DNA of 64,000 bases from Ascidiimonas sp046199005 (GTDB lineage Bacteria; Bacteroidota; Bacteroidia; Flavobacteriales; Flavobacteriaceae). Under the pieces are notes generated by a model. The model did not search any database and was not told the origin of the DNA. It saw nothing but the letters and a program-made list of their open reading frames with translations. The stretch is taken from contig CP176050.1 of the NCBI GenBank assembly GCA_046199005.1, forward strand, positions 1,736,001-1,800,000, written 5' to 3'. Both the position numbers and the translations under genes were made by a program. Shown here in pieces: positions 17,566 through 26,469 of this stretch. The first letter of the stretch is position 1. Every line of letters begins with the position of its first letter.

Positions 17566-17715
17566 ATGTTTATAAAAGAAGAGGACGAGAAGACCAACGA
17601 GTATATTCTACAAAAAAATAAAAAGACCAAGGTAGCTGTGGGCATTATTATTGCAGCACTCGTCATAATTATTATTGCTTTGATCTTATCTGGGGTTTTT
17701 CTCGATACGGTCTGA
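17566..17715 (+). CDS. small single-span membrane protein (49 aa)
   Basis: A short plus-strand frame from ATG at 17566 to TGA at 17713-17715. The charged N-terminus (MFIKEEDEKTNEYILQKNKK) is followed by one strongly hydrophobic span (VAVGIIIAALVIIIIALILS) and a short tail ending LDTV. No family is recognised. The clean charge-then-span layout and its location next to other tiny membrane genes support a real gene, divergent from the YtxH operon. Confidence 0.55.
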   Translation: MFIKEEDEKTNEYILQKNKKTKVAVGIIIAALVIIIIALILSGVFLDTV

Positions 17716-18037
17716 TAAAATAAAGTAGCTCAGCTCCTTCGGGGAGTCGTAGATACAAGTATTTTAAAGTTGGTCGTAAATGGATATTATACTTTTTAAA
17801 TCACTCCATAAGTTTTCGTATTACCGAGAATTCAACGCTGTATTCAAAAAAGGGCTAGCATCTTATTCTGGTTGAAACCTGGAGACAGTTAGCGATTATT
17901 AGCCGTGTCGGTAACTAAAATGGGAATTTAAGGATTTTGCTTTCAAATCCATACACCTCAAATCGGTAAGAAAGGGTGTTATCACTCATTAAATTTTTTT
18001 GTACGCTTATTATATTTGATGGCAAAGCATAGCAGTA
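17716..18037. other. intergenic region, 322 bp, no gene seen
   Basis: No convincing coding frame or hairpin was found. The last 30 bases contain a possible promoter -7 element (18011-18018) for the diiron-type gene. Confidence 0.6.
18011..18018 (+). promoter_or_regulatory. possible Bacteroidota -7 promoter element
   Basis: TATATTTG matches the Bacteroidota -7 consensus TAnnTTTG exactly, 20 bases before the start codon at 18038. No good -33 TTG was found at the usual 19-21 bp spacing, so the call is weak. Confidence 0.3.
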
Positions 18038-19663
18038 ATGAGTGACAAAAAATATCTGAAGCCTAATGTGGTCATAGAGCCACTATTTGATAAATGGTAT
18101 GCCTGGTCTCATTTGATATCTCCTTCCACGGCAGCCTTAAATATTGTAGAGAGACATTTAAAGATCATCAACTCTTACATACAATCGCCTCAGGTACATG
18201 CTGCTGCTGTTAAAAACCCTAAAATGCTGGGAGGCCCTTTTATGGACCTGGAAGGGAAGAGGGTAGAAGATGTAAAAAGATTAAAAGAGGAGACGCTCAC
18301 TAAACAAGCGGATCTTTTTGAATTGGCAGATGCCATCAAAGAATTAGAAACGCTACTGGAAAAACATCAGGAGGGTTTTTCTTTAGAAGGACTCTATGAA
18401 AAAATTCCCGCTGCATTACGCGGGTATGTAGAGTTGGTATATGATCTTAATAACAACCCATCATTTCGTTTTTTTGAACCCTTGCTGTACAAAAGCAAAT
18501 TTTATAAGTCGGAATCTCAAAGCATCGCTTTGTGGCTTACCAGCAATGATGACCGGCCTTTTGTACTGAGTACACCAAGATTGGAAAGTGAAGATATTTT
18601 ACATCTTTCAATTCCTTTTAATCATGAAGGGATCGATCTTTTAGGCAAAATGAAGCGGGAACCTCAGGAAGTGGAAAAAATCGCGAAAGTATTAGGTGTA
18701 TCAAAGGAGCAGCGAGCGCTTTTTGATTCTTTCTTTACTGAAGAGATCCCTAAACCCTACGAAGTTTATAGCGGTGATAAAGTACGTATGCGTTATTTCG
18801 GGCACGCTTGCATTTTGGTCGAAACAAAAAATACCAGTATCCTGGTAGATCCCGTAGTAAGTTACTATGGATATCCGCAGGAAGTAGAGCGATTCTCAGA
18901 TATGGATCTGCCAGAAAAAATCGATTATGTGTTACTCACACATAACCATCAGGATCATATTTTGTTCGAAACCTTACTTCCGTTACGTCATAAGATAGGG
19001 AATATTGTAGTTCCTAAGACCACTTCAGGAGCCCTACAGGATCCGAACGTAAAACTAATGTTGAATGCGATTGGTTTTGACAACGTACTTGAATTGGGTG
19101 ATATGGAAGAAATGAAATTTGAAGACTGCACTCTTACCGGATTACCGTTTATAGGAGAGCACGCAGACCTTAATATTCAATCTAAGTTATGTCATCACGT
19201 TAATTTTGGTGACTTCTCCATGTTATTTGTGGCAGACTCTTGTAATGTAGAACCAAAACTCTACGAACACATTAATGCGATCGTTGGAGACGTCGATGTG
19301 GTCTTTTTAGGAATGGAATGTGAAGGAGCACCATTAAGTTGGTTATACGGCCCCCTTCAAAGTAAAAAAATGTCTCGCGACCTCGACCGCTCGAGAACCT
19401 TAAGCGGGTCTAATTTTGAACGAGGTAAAAATCTCGTAGACGCTTTCAACGCCAAAGAGGTATATGTGTACGCAATGGGATTAGAGCCATGGCTTGAATT
19501 TATAAGCAGCAAGAAGTATACAGATGAAGATCATCCCATTGTTCAATCCAATAAACTGTTAGAATATTGCAAAGAAAATAATATTATAGCTGAGCGTTTG
19601 TTCGGAGAAAAAGAATTGTTTTACGGTAAAGAAGAATTGATGGAAGAAATGGCAGACCGTTAA
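18038..19663 (+). CDS. CmlA-like diiron oxygenase / MBL-fold protein
   Basis: A 541-residue cytosolic protein with an N-terminal all-purpose domain (about 1-245, opening LKPNVVIEPLFDKWYAWSHL) and a C-terminal metallo-beta-lactamase fold. The metal motif is THNHQDH, with His302, His304, Asp306 and His307. Where hydrolases have a third His, this protein has Glu374 in IGEHADL, and Asp400 lies in FVADS. From memory, the diiron beta-hydroxylase CmlA of chloramphenicol synthesis uses H305, H307, D309, H310, E377 and D403: a constant offset of three residues, and CmlA has a similar N-terminal domain. This supports an O2-activating diiron enzyme, not a hydrolase. No NRPS or carrier protein is nearby. 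The nearest alternative is an uncharacterised MBL hydrolase. Confidence 0.75.
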   Translation: MSDKKYLKPNVVIEPLFDKWYAWSHLISPSTAALNIVERHLKIINSYIQSPQVHAAAVKNPKMLGGPFMDLEGKRVEDVKRLKEETLTKQADLFELADAIKELETLLEKHQEGFSLEGLYEKIPAALRGYVELVYDLNNNPSFRFFEPLLYKSKFYKSESQSIALWLTSNDDRPFVLSTPRLESEDILHLSIPFNHEGIDLLGKMKREPQEVEKIAKVLGVSKEQRALFDSFFTEEIPKPYEVYSGDKVRMRYFGHACILVETKNTSILVDPVVSYYGYPQEVERFSDMDLPEKIDYVLLTHNHQDHILFETLLPLRHKIGNIVVPKTTSGALQDPNVKLMLNAIGFDNVLELGDMEEMKFEDCTLTGLPFIGEHADLNIQSKLCHHVNFGDFSMLFVADSCNVEPKLYEHINAIVGDVDVVFLGMECEGAPLSWLYGPLQSKKMSRDLDRSRTLSGSNFERGKNLVDAFNAKEVYVYAMGLEPWLEFISSKKYTDEDHPIVQSNKLLEYCKENNIIAERLFGEKELFYGKEELMEEMADR

Positions 19664-19687
19664 ACAAGGATTACAAGTATAGTTGAA

Positions 19688-19718
19688 GATCCCGATTGAT
19701 TTAGATCGGGATTTTTTA
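19688..19718 (+). terminator. intrinsic terminator
   Basis: ATCCCGAT (19689-19696) and ATCGGGAT (19705-19712) form a stem with an 8-nt loop followed by a T-run, 25 bp after the stop of the diiron-type gene and just ahead of the convergent gene ending at 19743. Confidence 0.8.
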
Positions 19719-19742
19719 TGTATTATTATCAAGATGACTGAT

Positions 19743-20039
19743 TCAAGACTTTTTTAATTTTTTTCGCCATTCTAAAGATTTTCGATTGTGCTCTAATAAC
19801 AATTCTTTGTCTTGTTCATAGGAGCTTAAAAGTTCTCTTACCATTAAACTTTGCTCCGCATTCAAATTTTTGTAGGCAGGTCTTTCTATAATCGTATCCC
19901 ATTTAGCTCCTAAAGTATTGTCAAGAGCTATACGAAGATAACAGTGATTGTCAAAATTTAGATCAGGATACACTTCGGTTAGCCTTTCGGGTAACTGTTT
20001 ATAAGCGTTGTAATATTCTTTAGAAAATTTCAGGTTCAC
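19743..20039 (-). CDS. conserved hypothetical protein (about 98 aa)
   Basis: A small helical protein with an ordered aromatic start (KFSKEYYNAYKQLPERLTEV) and a conserved-looking centre, YPDLNFDNHCYLRIALDNTL then GAKWDTIIERPAYKNL. I recognise this as a family common in flavobacteria and at times labelled acetyltransferase, though it is too short for a GNAT fold and no acetyl-CoA motif is visible. An upstream ATG at 20099 would add a 20-residue hydrophobic stretch. I prefer the GTG at 20039, directly before the conserved part (MNLKFSKEYY). Function unknown. Confidence 0.65.
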   Translation of the reverse strand: MNLKFSKEYYNAYKQLPERLTEVYPDLNFDNHCYLRIALDNTLGAKWDTIIERPAYKNLNAEQSLMVRELLSSYEQDKELLLEHNRKSLEWRKKLKKS

Positions 20040-20349
20040 TAGTTTTTGTAAAAATAAAAAAGTAATCTGAAAAAATACTGATGCCGATATCTTCATCAAT
20101 CTTAATTTATACCAAAACTTCCGGTTTACTGTCAGGTCATCATCTTTTAACTACAATACAAGGAAACTGAACCAATGGCTACCAGCCTTTTAAAATTTCT
20201 TAATATAATTGAAAATTTCAACCATAACTAACATCTGCTAATGCATCTAAAAACAGAGGGACCTCTTATGACCTCGTCCATGACCAAGATCATTTTTTAA
20301 ATCGCTGAAAACCAGTAGTTTTAATGAGTAACCTAAAAACTTAGAACTC

Positions 20350-21483
20350 ATGAAAACGATAACTACTTTCATCCTTTTTCTCTGCGCTGTCATTGCTTTC
20401 GGTCAGGCAGTCAAAGAAGATGACCTTGTAATCGATACGCGACAGATAGATGACACCTATAGCGCGGCAGAAACGATGACCGTGAATGCAGTTGTCAAAG
20501 GCGATTTAGTTATTGCCGGAGGTAAACTTACGGTAAACGATAGTATTATGGGAGATCTTACAGCAGCCGGAGGCGAGTTCTTGCTTAATGGCTATGTAGA
20601 AGACGATGTAAGGATTGCGGTAGGAAAAGCGATTATAGATTCAGAAATTGGTGATGACCTGGTAATATTTGGAGGAGAGGTGATCATCACAAAAAATGCA
20701 GTGATCCATGGCAATATCAAATGTTTTGCAGGAGATATTACGATGAACGGAACCGTGATGGGTAAACTTAATTTAAAAGGTACCGATGTCTTCGTAAACG
20801 GAATAGCCAAAGATTCTTCAAAAATCATCACAGAAGACCTTACCCTGGGATCCAACGCTAAATTTTATAAGGATGTTGAGTACTGGAATTCTGATGGCGA
20901 AATAGATTTTAACAATGCACTAGTAGATGCAAATAGCAGGTTTAAGCAGGAGTTGGAAGAAGAACAATCTTCTTCGTTACAATCTTTGGGCATGGGCGCA
21001 CTTAAATTATGGATATTTTATGTGCTATCTGCCTTTTTAGTGATCCTGGTCATACACGCACTTTTTAAAAATGCATTTGCCGATGCCGTCGTGGGTATCG
21101 AAAACAAATTATTAAAAAGCTTTGGTTTCGGATTGATCTATTTGTTTGGGATTCCTTTGATCATTCTGCTTGCTTTTCTCTTGATCATTGGTATACCGTT
21201 AGGGCTTTTCGCTGCCGGAGTTTTTGTATTTAGTTTGTTTTTCGGACACCTGATCGCCGCACTGTTGCTGGTCTATTATGTTAAACATAACAAAGCAAAG
21301 AACTGGAACTTCTGGAGCATCACCTTTTTAGCCTTGCTTTTTGCTATCGGGTTACGCCTGCTTACGATGATACCTTTTGTAGGCATCCTGATCTCCATTG
21401 TCATCCTGTCTATTACGTACGGAGCTTTGACCTTAAAGGTGATAGAAGCCAAAAAACAATCCGGAAAAATTCAAACATTATGA
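20350..21483 (+). CDS. bactofilin-like polymer-forming membrane protein
   Basis: A 377-residue exported protein. Residues 1-19 are a signal peptide ending near AFGQA. Residues about 35-170 form a repeated strand pattern (GDLVIAGGKLTVNDSIMGDL, GDDLVIFGGEVIITKNAVIH, HGNIKCFAGDITMNG) as in bactofilin/polymer-forming beta-helix domains. The C-terminal half has four or more membrane segments (about 214-236, 258-290, 295-315, 325-365). It seems to place a beta-helix in the periplasm on a membrane base, unlike cytosolic bactofilins. Its stop overlaps the NTF2-like start (ATGA), so the two genes are translationally coupled. Confidence 0.75.
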   Translation: MKTITTFILFLCAVIAFGQAVKEDDLVIDTRQIDDTYSAAETMTVNAVVKGDLVIAGGKLTVNDSIMGDLTAAGGEFLLNGYVEDDVRIAVGKAIIDSEIGDDLVIFGGEVIITKNAVIHGNIKCFAGDITMNGTVMGKLNLKGTDVFVNGIAKDSSKIITEDLTLGSNAKFYKDVEYWNSDGEIDFNNALVDANSRFKQELEEEQSSSLQSLGMGALKLWIFYVLSAFLVILVIHALFKNAFADAVVGIENKLLKSFGFGLIYLFGIPLIILLAFLLIIGIPLGLFAAGVFVFSLFFGHLIAALLLVYYVKHNKAKNWNFWSITFLALLFAIGLRLLTMIPFVGILISIVILSITYGALTLKVIEAKKQSGKIQTL

Positions 21484-21869
21484 ACCGGGAACACCCTAAT
21501 ATCACTGTGCTAAAGAAGTTTGATCCCGCAAATCCGGATACCATTGCTGAGGTGATGGATCCGGATTTCATCTGGCATTATATCAATCCCGAGCTGCCCG
21601 AACTCGAAGGGGACTATCAAGGACTTTCGGGGCTCACCAATTTTTTCAAAAAACTGGGAAGTCGCACTGGGGATTCTTTTAAGGTACATCCCCTCGCTAT
21701 TGTACCACTAGGTGATGCTCTGGTGATCACTCATGTTAAAGATACGATGATCAACGATGGAAAGCGCATGCAGATCGATGCCGTAGTACTATGGTGTATT
21801 AAGAATGGAAAACTCAAAGAAGCATGGGATATTCCCGTGCTTCACACTGCAAAGTTTAAAAATCAATAA
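21480..21869 (+). CDS. NTF2/SnoaL-like small protein
   Basis: A 129-residue cone-shaped-fold protein of the nuclear transport factor 2/SnoaL superfamily. The patterns DPDFIWHYINPELPELEGDYQG and AVVLWCIKNGKLKEAWDIP (the closing strands with a Trp-Asp) are typical of uncharacterised family members that act as small-molecule-binding or isomerase-like proteins. Its ATG overlaps the stop of the bactofilin-like gene in the sequence ATGA, the classic sign of coupled translation. No catalytic dyad can be assigned. Confidence 0.8.
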   Translation: MNREHPNITVLKKFDPANPDTIAEVMDPDFIWHYINPELPELEGDYQGLSGLTNFFKKLGSRTGDSFKVHPLAIVPLGDALVITHVKDTMINDGKRMQIDAVVLWCIKNGKLKEAWDIPVLHTAKFKNQ

Positions 21870-21956
21870 GAAGTATTTAAGGTAGTAGTGTAGGCATGGT
21901 ATGACCTCACGGCCATTGCCAACGAGGTTACCACTTGGGCAATCTGCCCTTTCCAT

Positions 21957-22086
21957 CGTCATTGCGAGAGAAGAATGACCGAAGCAATCTGTTTAAGCAT
22001 TGTAACAATGCACAAACAGACTGCCTAGTGCCTCGCAGTGACGCTTACAAAGGGAATGAGTGACTGCTTCGTCCCTCGCAGTGCCG
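21957..22086. repeat. CGTCATTGCGAG-type dispersed palindromic repeat (copy A)
   Basis: An imperfect inverted repeat: left arm CGTCATTGCGAG at 21957 leads into GAAGCAATCTG, and the right arm ends CTCGCAGTGACG at 22043. A second half-unit reads GACTGCTTCGTCCCTCGCAG near 22061-22080. A decayed version may lie just before, from 21905. Related units recur at 23909-24194, 34705-34840 and 35216-35283. It fills most of the 356-bp gap after the NTF2-like gene; nothing else is seen there. Confidence 0.85.
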
Positions 22087-22225
22087 CTTGTAAAGTATAC
22101 TCGATTTGTGAAGTATTTTAGATGCAGTTGAGATGCTTAAAATATTTAAGCCCACTCTTACTGGCTAAAAGTGCAGGCTTTTCTGTTTTTAGGTCTACCT
22201 TATTTTAAGAAAGTATGAAAATCAA

Positions 22226-23710
22226 CTACTTTAAGATCATAAATTGCTTTTTCTTTTTACCGTCACTCGTCATAATAAAAGTATCGTTTTCGTAAGTTCC
22301 GTAAAAAGGTATGTAAAAGGTGTTCCCGCTATTGTCTTGTATTTTGTTATAAGACACTTCTCCATCTTCGGTATAGACAAAATCATACAGGGCTGTTGAT
22401 TCAAAGATCCCTTTAGATACCTTAGTTCTACCGTCGTCTTTGAAGCTAAGATTTTTACCAGAGTTTAAGATTACATGCAAATCGTTCCCCTTTAAAAATG
22501 CGTTGTAGGAGGGAGTTCCAGATCTTTTGAAGATACTTCTTCCCCAGTCTAACTCTCCCTGCGCATTAAATTTTAAAATTAAGATATCATCATAGTGCGA
22601 TGTCCAAACCATGGTGCCACCCACCCCGGTAGATATATAGGTTTGTGAAATGTAAAAAGCTTCCGCCAATACGTAGGTGTTATTGTTATTGTCTTTTAAA
22701 ATATAGTCTACATAAAAGTTCGATAATTCCTTATCCTGTTTCTTATCAGCATTCGCTTCCCCATATAAACTATTGTAGACTTCAACCGGTAATTTGTAAC
22801 TATTTTTAGACTGTACTGTAAACGTATCGGTGTCAATAATAAAAGTACACCCCCCTTTTACCTTAAACACATTTTTTTCTGAATAAAAGCCTACTAAATG
22901 AAGCGATTTGTCAACCATAGACAGTTTTAAAGATAAAATATGCTCTTCAGCCAAATCAATAGTGATCTCCTGAATCTCTGTATTTGATAATTTGTTTAAA
23001 ACAAACTGATAATTGGCCTCACCTTTCTTTTTCTGTGCGCGGCCTTTCTTATATAATTTTCCCAGTGAATAGACAATGGCATTGTTATCTATGGCCAGAT
23101 CATTATGTTCAAAAAAACGTTCTTCGTGCTCCTGGTAGGCTTTTTCAAAAACGAGATTTAAATTTGAAGCCTCAAAAACTCGCACCGTGTAGGAGTTTAA
23201 ATTCTTTTTAATATTATCTGTGCTTACTGCAAAATAGGTACCGTCAGGAGAAATGGCAAAACTGGTTTGCCGCTTGTTACCCCCGGAAAACAGCTCCTGT
23301 CTTTTTTCGACGGTAGTTTCAAAAAGCTTCTCTTTAGTAACCGTTTTATTTTTTAAATTGAAAATGTGGCAGTATACAATACGTTCTGTTTTTTTAGGTG
23401 AGTACACCGTAAATAATTTAATTTCATCTCCGTAAAAAATCTCTCCAACAAAGGTTTCTTTTTTGTCACTTTCTACCGTTTTTGAAAACACCTTATTCAG
23501 ATCGGCATCAAAAATATCAAACAGAATATTTCTTTTGCTATCTCTTACAACACCCGTAAGATTCGCGTCTGTGGTATGGATTGCCAAAATATCTTTGGCA
23601 GTAACCTCGTCACTATATTCTGCGCTCTCAATAACCTTAAGGCTTGTTTGATTTTGGGCAGAAATAAAATTGAAAAAGAAAAGAAATAGAAAATAGGTGA
23701 ATGCTTTCAT
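22226..23710 (-). CDS. secreted protein of unknown function (494 aa)
   Basis: A 494-residue protein with a clear signal peptide (MKAFTYFLFLFFFNFISAQ). The mature part is beta-rich and looks like a repeated-blade (propeller-like) protein: segments such as TSFAISPDGTYFAVSTDNIK, FYSEKNVFKVKGGCTFIIDT and DDILILKFNAQGELDWGR recall WD/Kelch-like blades with the text-like pattern of flavobacterial surface or periplasmic proteins. No catalytic motif is visible and no C-terminal secretion tag is evident. Monocistronic; the two flanks contain the dispersed CGTCATTGCGAG-type repeats. Confidence 0.7.
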   Translation of the reverse strand: MKAFTYFLFLFFFNFISAQNQTSLKVIESAEYSDEVTAKDILAIHTTDANLTGVVRDSKRNILFDIFDADLNKVFSKTVESDKKETFVGEIFYGDEIKLFTVYSPKKTERIVYCHIFNLKNKTVTKEKLFETTVEKRQELFSGGNKRQTSFAISPDGTYFAVSTDNIKKNLNSYTVRVFEASNLNLVFEKAYQEHEERFFEHNDLAIDNNAIVYSLGKLYKKGRAQKKKGEANYQFVLNKLSNTEIQEITIDLAEEHILSLKLSMVDKSLHLVGFYSEKNVFKVKGGCTFIIDTDTFTVQSKNSYKLPVEVYNSLYGEANADKKQDKELSNFYVDYILKDNNNNTYVLAEAFYISQTYISTGVGGTMVWTSHYDDILILKFNAQGELDWGRSIFKRSGTPSYNAFLKGNDLHVILNSGKNLSFKDDGRTKVSKGIFESTALYDFVYTEDGEVSYNKIQDNSGNTFYIPFYGTYENDTFIMTSDGKKKKQFMILK

Positions 23711-23908
23711 GCTGATTTATGATAAAAATTTTGGCCAAAATTAAAGAAAAAGAATAGCTGTTTTAAGAATCGTAAAATAATTTTCTTTATTTCTCATGAA
23801 GTGGCAATTTATTAGTCTGCAATTGACTGAATAACAGTTTTTTATAAGTAAAATTACTGATGGTAGTGAGCAGACTTTTTGCGCTCTACTTTCGTAATTA
23901 AGATCTCA
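23711..23908. other. intergenic region ahead of the repeat cluster
   Basis: An A/T-rich stretch between the secreted-protein start and the tandem repeat cluster at 23909. No gene or hairpin seen. Confidence 0.5.
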
Positions 23909-24194
23909 CCTTCATTGCGAGGGAGGTACGACCGAAGCAATCCGTCCTTCTTCACCGTCATTATAAAGAAGGCTACAACCGAAGCAATCTGCCCTTCCTA
24001 TCGTCATTGCGAGTAGGGAACGCCCCTTTTTATCGTCATTGCGAGGGAAGAATGACCGAAGCAATCTGTTGAAGTGGAGTAACAAAGCCAAAAAGACTGC
24101 TTCGTACCTCACAGTGACAGTTACGAGGGGATACGTGACGGCTTCATGCCTTTCCTATCGTCATTGCGAAGGAGGCGACGACTGAAGCAATCTG
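23909..24194. repeat. tandem cluster of CGTCATTGCGAG-type repeats (copies B)
   Basis: At least six units in about 285 bp. Direct units start near 23909, 23954, 24002, 24033 and 24159, most carrying TTGCGAG and GAAGCAATC. Inverted units lie near 24094 (ACTGCTTCGTACCTCACAGT) and 24135. Units differ by several bases each, so the cluster is not a fresh duplication. It lies between the secreted-protein gene and the pentapeptide-repeat gene. Minus-strand frames through it are repeat shadows, not genes. Confidence 0.85.
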
Positions 24195-24311
24195 TTGAAA
24201 CAGTGCAACCATACCCAAAACATACACTATCCGTCAATCACTCATTTCAGGTACAAATACGCAGTTTCTTACCATACATTTTTTCTATTTTAGTAGCATA
24301 AACCACCATGC

Positions 24312-25742
24312 ATGTCTGAAAAACAGCCACTTAAACCCAAAACCAATAATGAAAAATTAATCATTGGGCTGATTGTCGGCGCGGTACTGGGCTTTTTGTT
24401 GTACTGGGCATTAAATGTGGTGACCGTTCATTCAGAAACCCTGTTTATCATTCTGGTGGTGGTAGCCGTGCTCATCGCATTACTGTTTTTACTCATCATC
24501 TGGTTTCGAAACCGACTTATTCGCAGCTTCTTTGGCAAGGATATAGCCTTCCATACCGTTTTACAGGACACCCAGGAAACCTTGGAGCTATTTTCAGAGA
24601 ACGCCACCAAAGGCTTACCGGTAGATGCAAAGAAAAAAGAGCAGATACGGCAGTTTGCGCCTAAATTGATCAACTATTTATTATGGTCTAACTTTCGCAA
24701 CTGGGGGTTACGCATTTTTACATCTTTTGTCTTAGGGTTAGGTGGGATTGTTACCACCATACTCGTTCTCAACCAAAATAAGCTTTTTGAAAACCAGAAC
24801 AAGCTTTTTGAATTACAAAACACCCGTATCAAACAACAAACCCATTTAATTGAAGCCGACAGACGCTCCGCCCAGATATTTATTATGGGGGAAGTGTTAA
24901 GTGACTTAAATAAAGAACTCGAAGACCCAAAAAATACGCAAAGAACACTTTCCAATACCCTGGTAGGACGTATCATAAGTTTAAGCAGGGCCATGAAGCC
25001 GTATCGGTATCTGGAAGGAGAATCGCTGACTGAAAAATTAATAAGTCCTGAACGTGGTCAGCTTCTAATAGCCCTCACAAACAGTAAAATAGACAACATT
25101 CAATTTCAGGAAAAGATACTTTTTGAAGCAGATTTTAGCTATGCTGAGCTAAAGGAATCAAATTTTAAGGATGTTAATTTATCCTTTGCTAATTTGAATT
25201 ATGCAAATTTCAAAGATGCTAACCTGATAGATGTCAATTTAAATGATGCTCATTTGAGCGGGGCAAACCTTGATAGTGCTAATTTATCTTTTACCAGTTT
25301 GAGTAAGGCTGATTTGCGTTATGCCAGCTTAAGATATTTAAATGCTGGAAATCTTGATATGTCAGAAGCCTGGTTGGATTCTACAGATTTGACAAAAGCA
25401 AATCTTATAAATGTAAATCTATTTAATAGTGTTTTGATTAATACTAATTTAACCAAGGCAGATCTACGTGGTGCCAACTTAAGTTATGCTGTTCTAGGCA
25501 GAATAGAACTTAAGGGTGCAAATCTTCGAAATACTGATTTGAGCGCTGCTGTTTTTAGCGAAATCAAAAATCTTGATAGTGTAAAAGTCCACCGTTATGA
25601 CTGGCTCACCTACATTAAAGACTCCTTAAAACTCGAAGGAGCCAAAGGGATTTATGAAATGTATAAGGTTGATTCAGTAGAATATGAAGATCTGGGACCG
25701 TTGGAAAAACGGCCGATGCTTCTTCGTAGAGAAGAGTTTTAA
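24312..25742 (+). CDS. pentapeptide-repeat membrane protein
   Basis: A 476-residue protein with membrane segments at about residues 16-36, 45-66 and 135-155. A short coiled-coil follows, with the repeat QNKLFE. A pentapeptide-repeat beta helix spans about residues 270-420, with A(N/D)LxxxxL units such as SFANLNYANFKDANL and TKANLINVNLFNSV. Such helices can bind DNA-topology enzymes or act as scaffolds in the cytosol; the target is unknown. The helix probably projects from the membrane into the cytosol. Monocistronic. Confidence 0.85.
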   Translation: MSEKQPLKPKTNNEKLIIGLIVGAVLGFLLYWALNVVTVHSETLFIILVVVAVLIALLFLLIIWFRNRLIRSFFGKDIAFHTVLQDTQETLELFSENATKGLPVDAKKKEQIRQFAPKLINYLLWSNFRNWGLRIFTSFVLGLGGIVTTILVLNQNKLFENQNKLFELQNTRIKQQTHLIEADRRSAQIFIMGEVLSDLNKELEDPKNTQRTLSNTLVGRIISLSRAMKPYRYLEGESLTEKLISPERGQLLIALTNSKIDNIQFQEKILFEADFSYAELKESNFKDVNLSFANLNYANFKDANLIDVNLNDAHLSGANLDSANLSFTSLSKADLRYASLRYLNAGNLDMSEAWLDSTDLTKANLINVNLFNSVLINTNLTKADLRGANLSYAVLGRIELKGANLRNTDLSAAVFSEIKNLDSVKVHRYDWLTYIKDSLKLEGAKGIYEMYKVDSVEYEDLGPLEKRPMLLRREEF

Positions 25743-25972
25743 TAAGGGACGATTTCAAAACCGTCAACTATAAAAGGTCAGTGCAGTGGGTTTCCATAGC
25801 TTAGTAGGCTATGCAATTATTTAAAAAATAGTTAACCTATTTGGCAAACTCTTAAGAATACTTCAAAAAAAATAACATTCCTTTATAAAAATCTAAGGAG
25901 TTCTTAACAAAATACCCTAAAATTCGCAGCCATATTTGTACTCATAACAACGTAATCTTAAAACAAACAAAT

Positions 25973-26290
25973 ATGAGTGTCACATTTAAATCTGTCGTAA
26001 AGCGAAATCCGCAAAACTTTGAAGAAAGTCCTAAGTTCTATGCCCTGGCCGTCGCCACTGGTAACTCCGACATCGACCGACTCGCAGAACTCGTTGCCGA
26101 TGGTTCCACCGTACGCCAGAATGACGTTTACGCTGTGATCATCGGGCTGGTAAACGCCATACAGGGCGAATTAAAAAACGGCCGTAAGGTAACGCTGGGT
26201 AAACTCGGCACCTTTAGTTTAGGACTCAGCAGCACCGGCGTAGAAGAAGAAGAAAAACTAAGTGCATCCCAGATCACCAAAGCAGAGTAA
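25973..26290 (+). CDS. HU-family DNA-binding protein, frameshifted before its C-terminal tail
   Basis: A 105-residue HU/IHF-fold protein of the Bacteroidota HU-like type. The HU core is visible in LAELVADGSTVRQNDVYAVI, then the basic beta-arm region GRKVTLGKLGTFSLGLSSTG. The frame stops at TAA (26288-26290) directly after KAE. The normal tail of this family (a R-P-G-N-E-I-K-x-M-L-x-x-L segment) continues in the -1 frame at 26287-26406. One missing base at GAG-TAA would explain this. It may be a real loss, a sequencing slip or, less likely, programmed frameshifting. The terminator at 26470-26493 lies after the tail. Confidence 0.8.
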   Translation: MSVTFKSVVKRNPQNFEESPKFYALAVATGNSDIDRLAELVADGSTVRQNDVYAVIIGLVNAIQGELKNGRKVTLGKLGTFSLGLSSTGVEEEEKLSASQITKAE

Positions 26291-26406
26291 ACTGCCGTCC
26301 CGGTAACGAGATCAAAGACATGCTAAAGACCCTACGCTACAAGAAATTACGCAGAGTAGGAGCCGTAGAAGAAGAAAACGACGCGCCCCCTACCACACAA
26401 TTATAA
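26287..26406 (+). pseudogene. out-of-frame C-terminal tail of the HU-like gene
   Basis: Reading from GTA at 26287 in the frame next to the HU gene gives V-N-C-R-P-G-N-E-I-K, then MLKTLRYKKLRRVGAVEEE, and ends at TAA 26404-26406. This is the usual C-terminal arm of these HU-like proteins. It lacks a start of its own, so it is a separated piece of the same gene. Confidence 0.7.
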
Positions 26407-26469
26407 AACAGTAAAAAAACAAAAGTGAGATTTTGGTTGGTTAGTTAATTTAAGTTCGCCATCAGGCAG

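Noticed and set aside
18038..19663. Ordinary metallo-beta-lactamase hydrolase
   Set aside because: The third His is replaced by Glu374 and the ligand spacing matches CmlA, so a diiron oxygenase is the better reading.
23912..24112. Minus-strand 66-residue reading frame
   Set aside because: It reads through the tandem CGTCATTGCGAG-type repeats (LLAMT- and DCFG-like peptides are repeat shadows), so it is not a gene.
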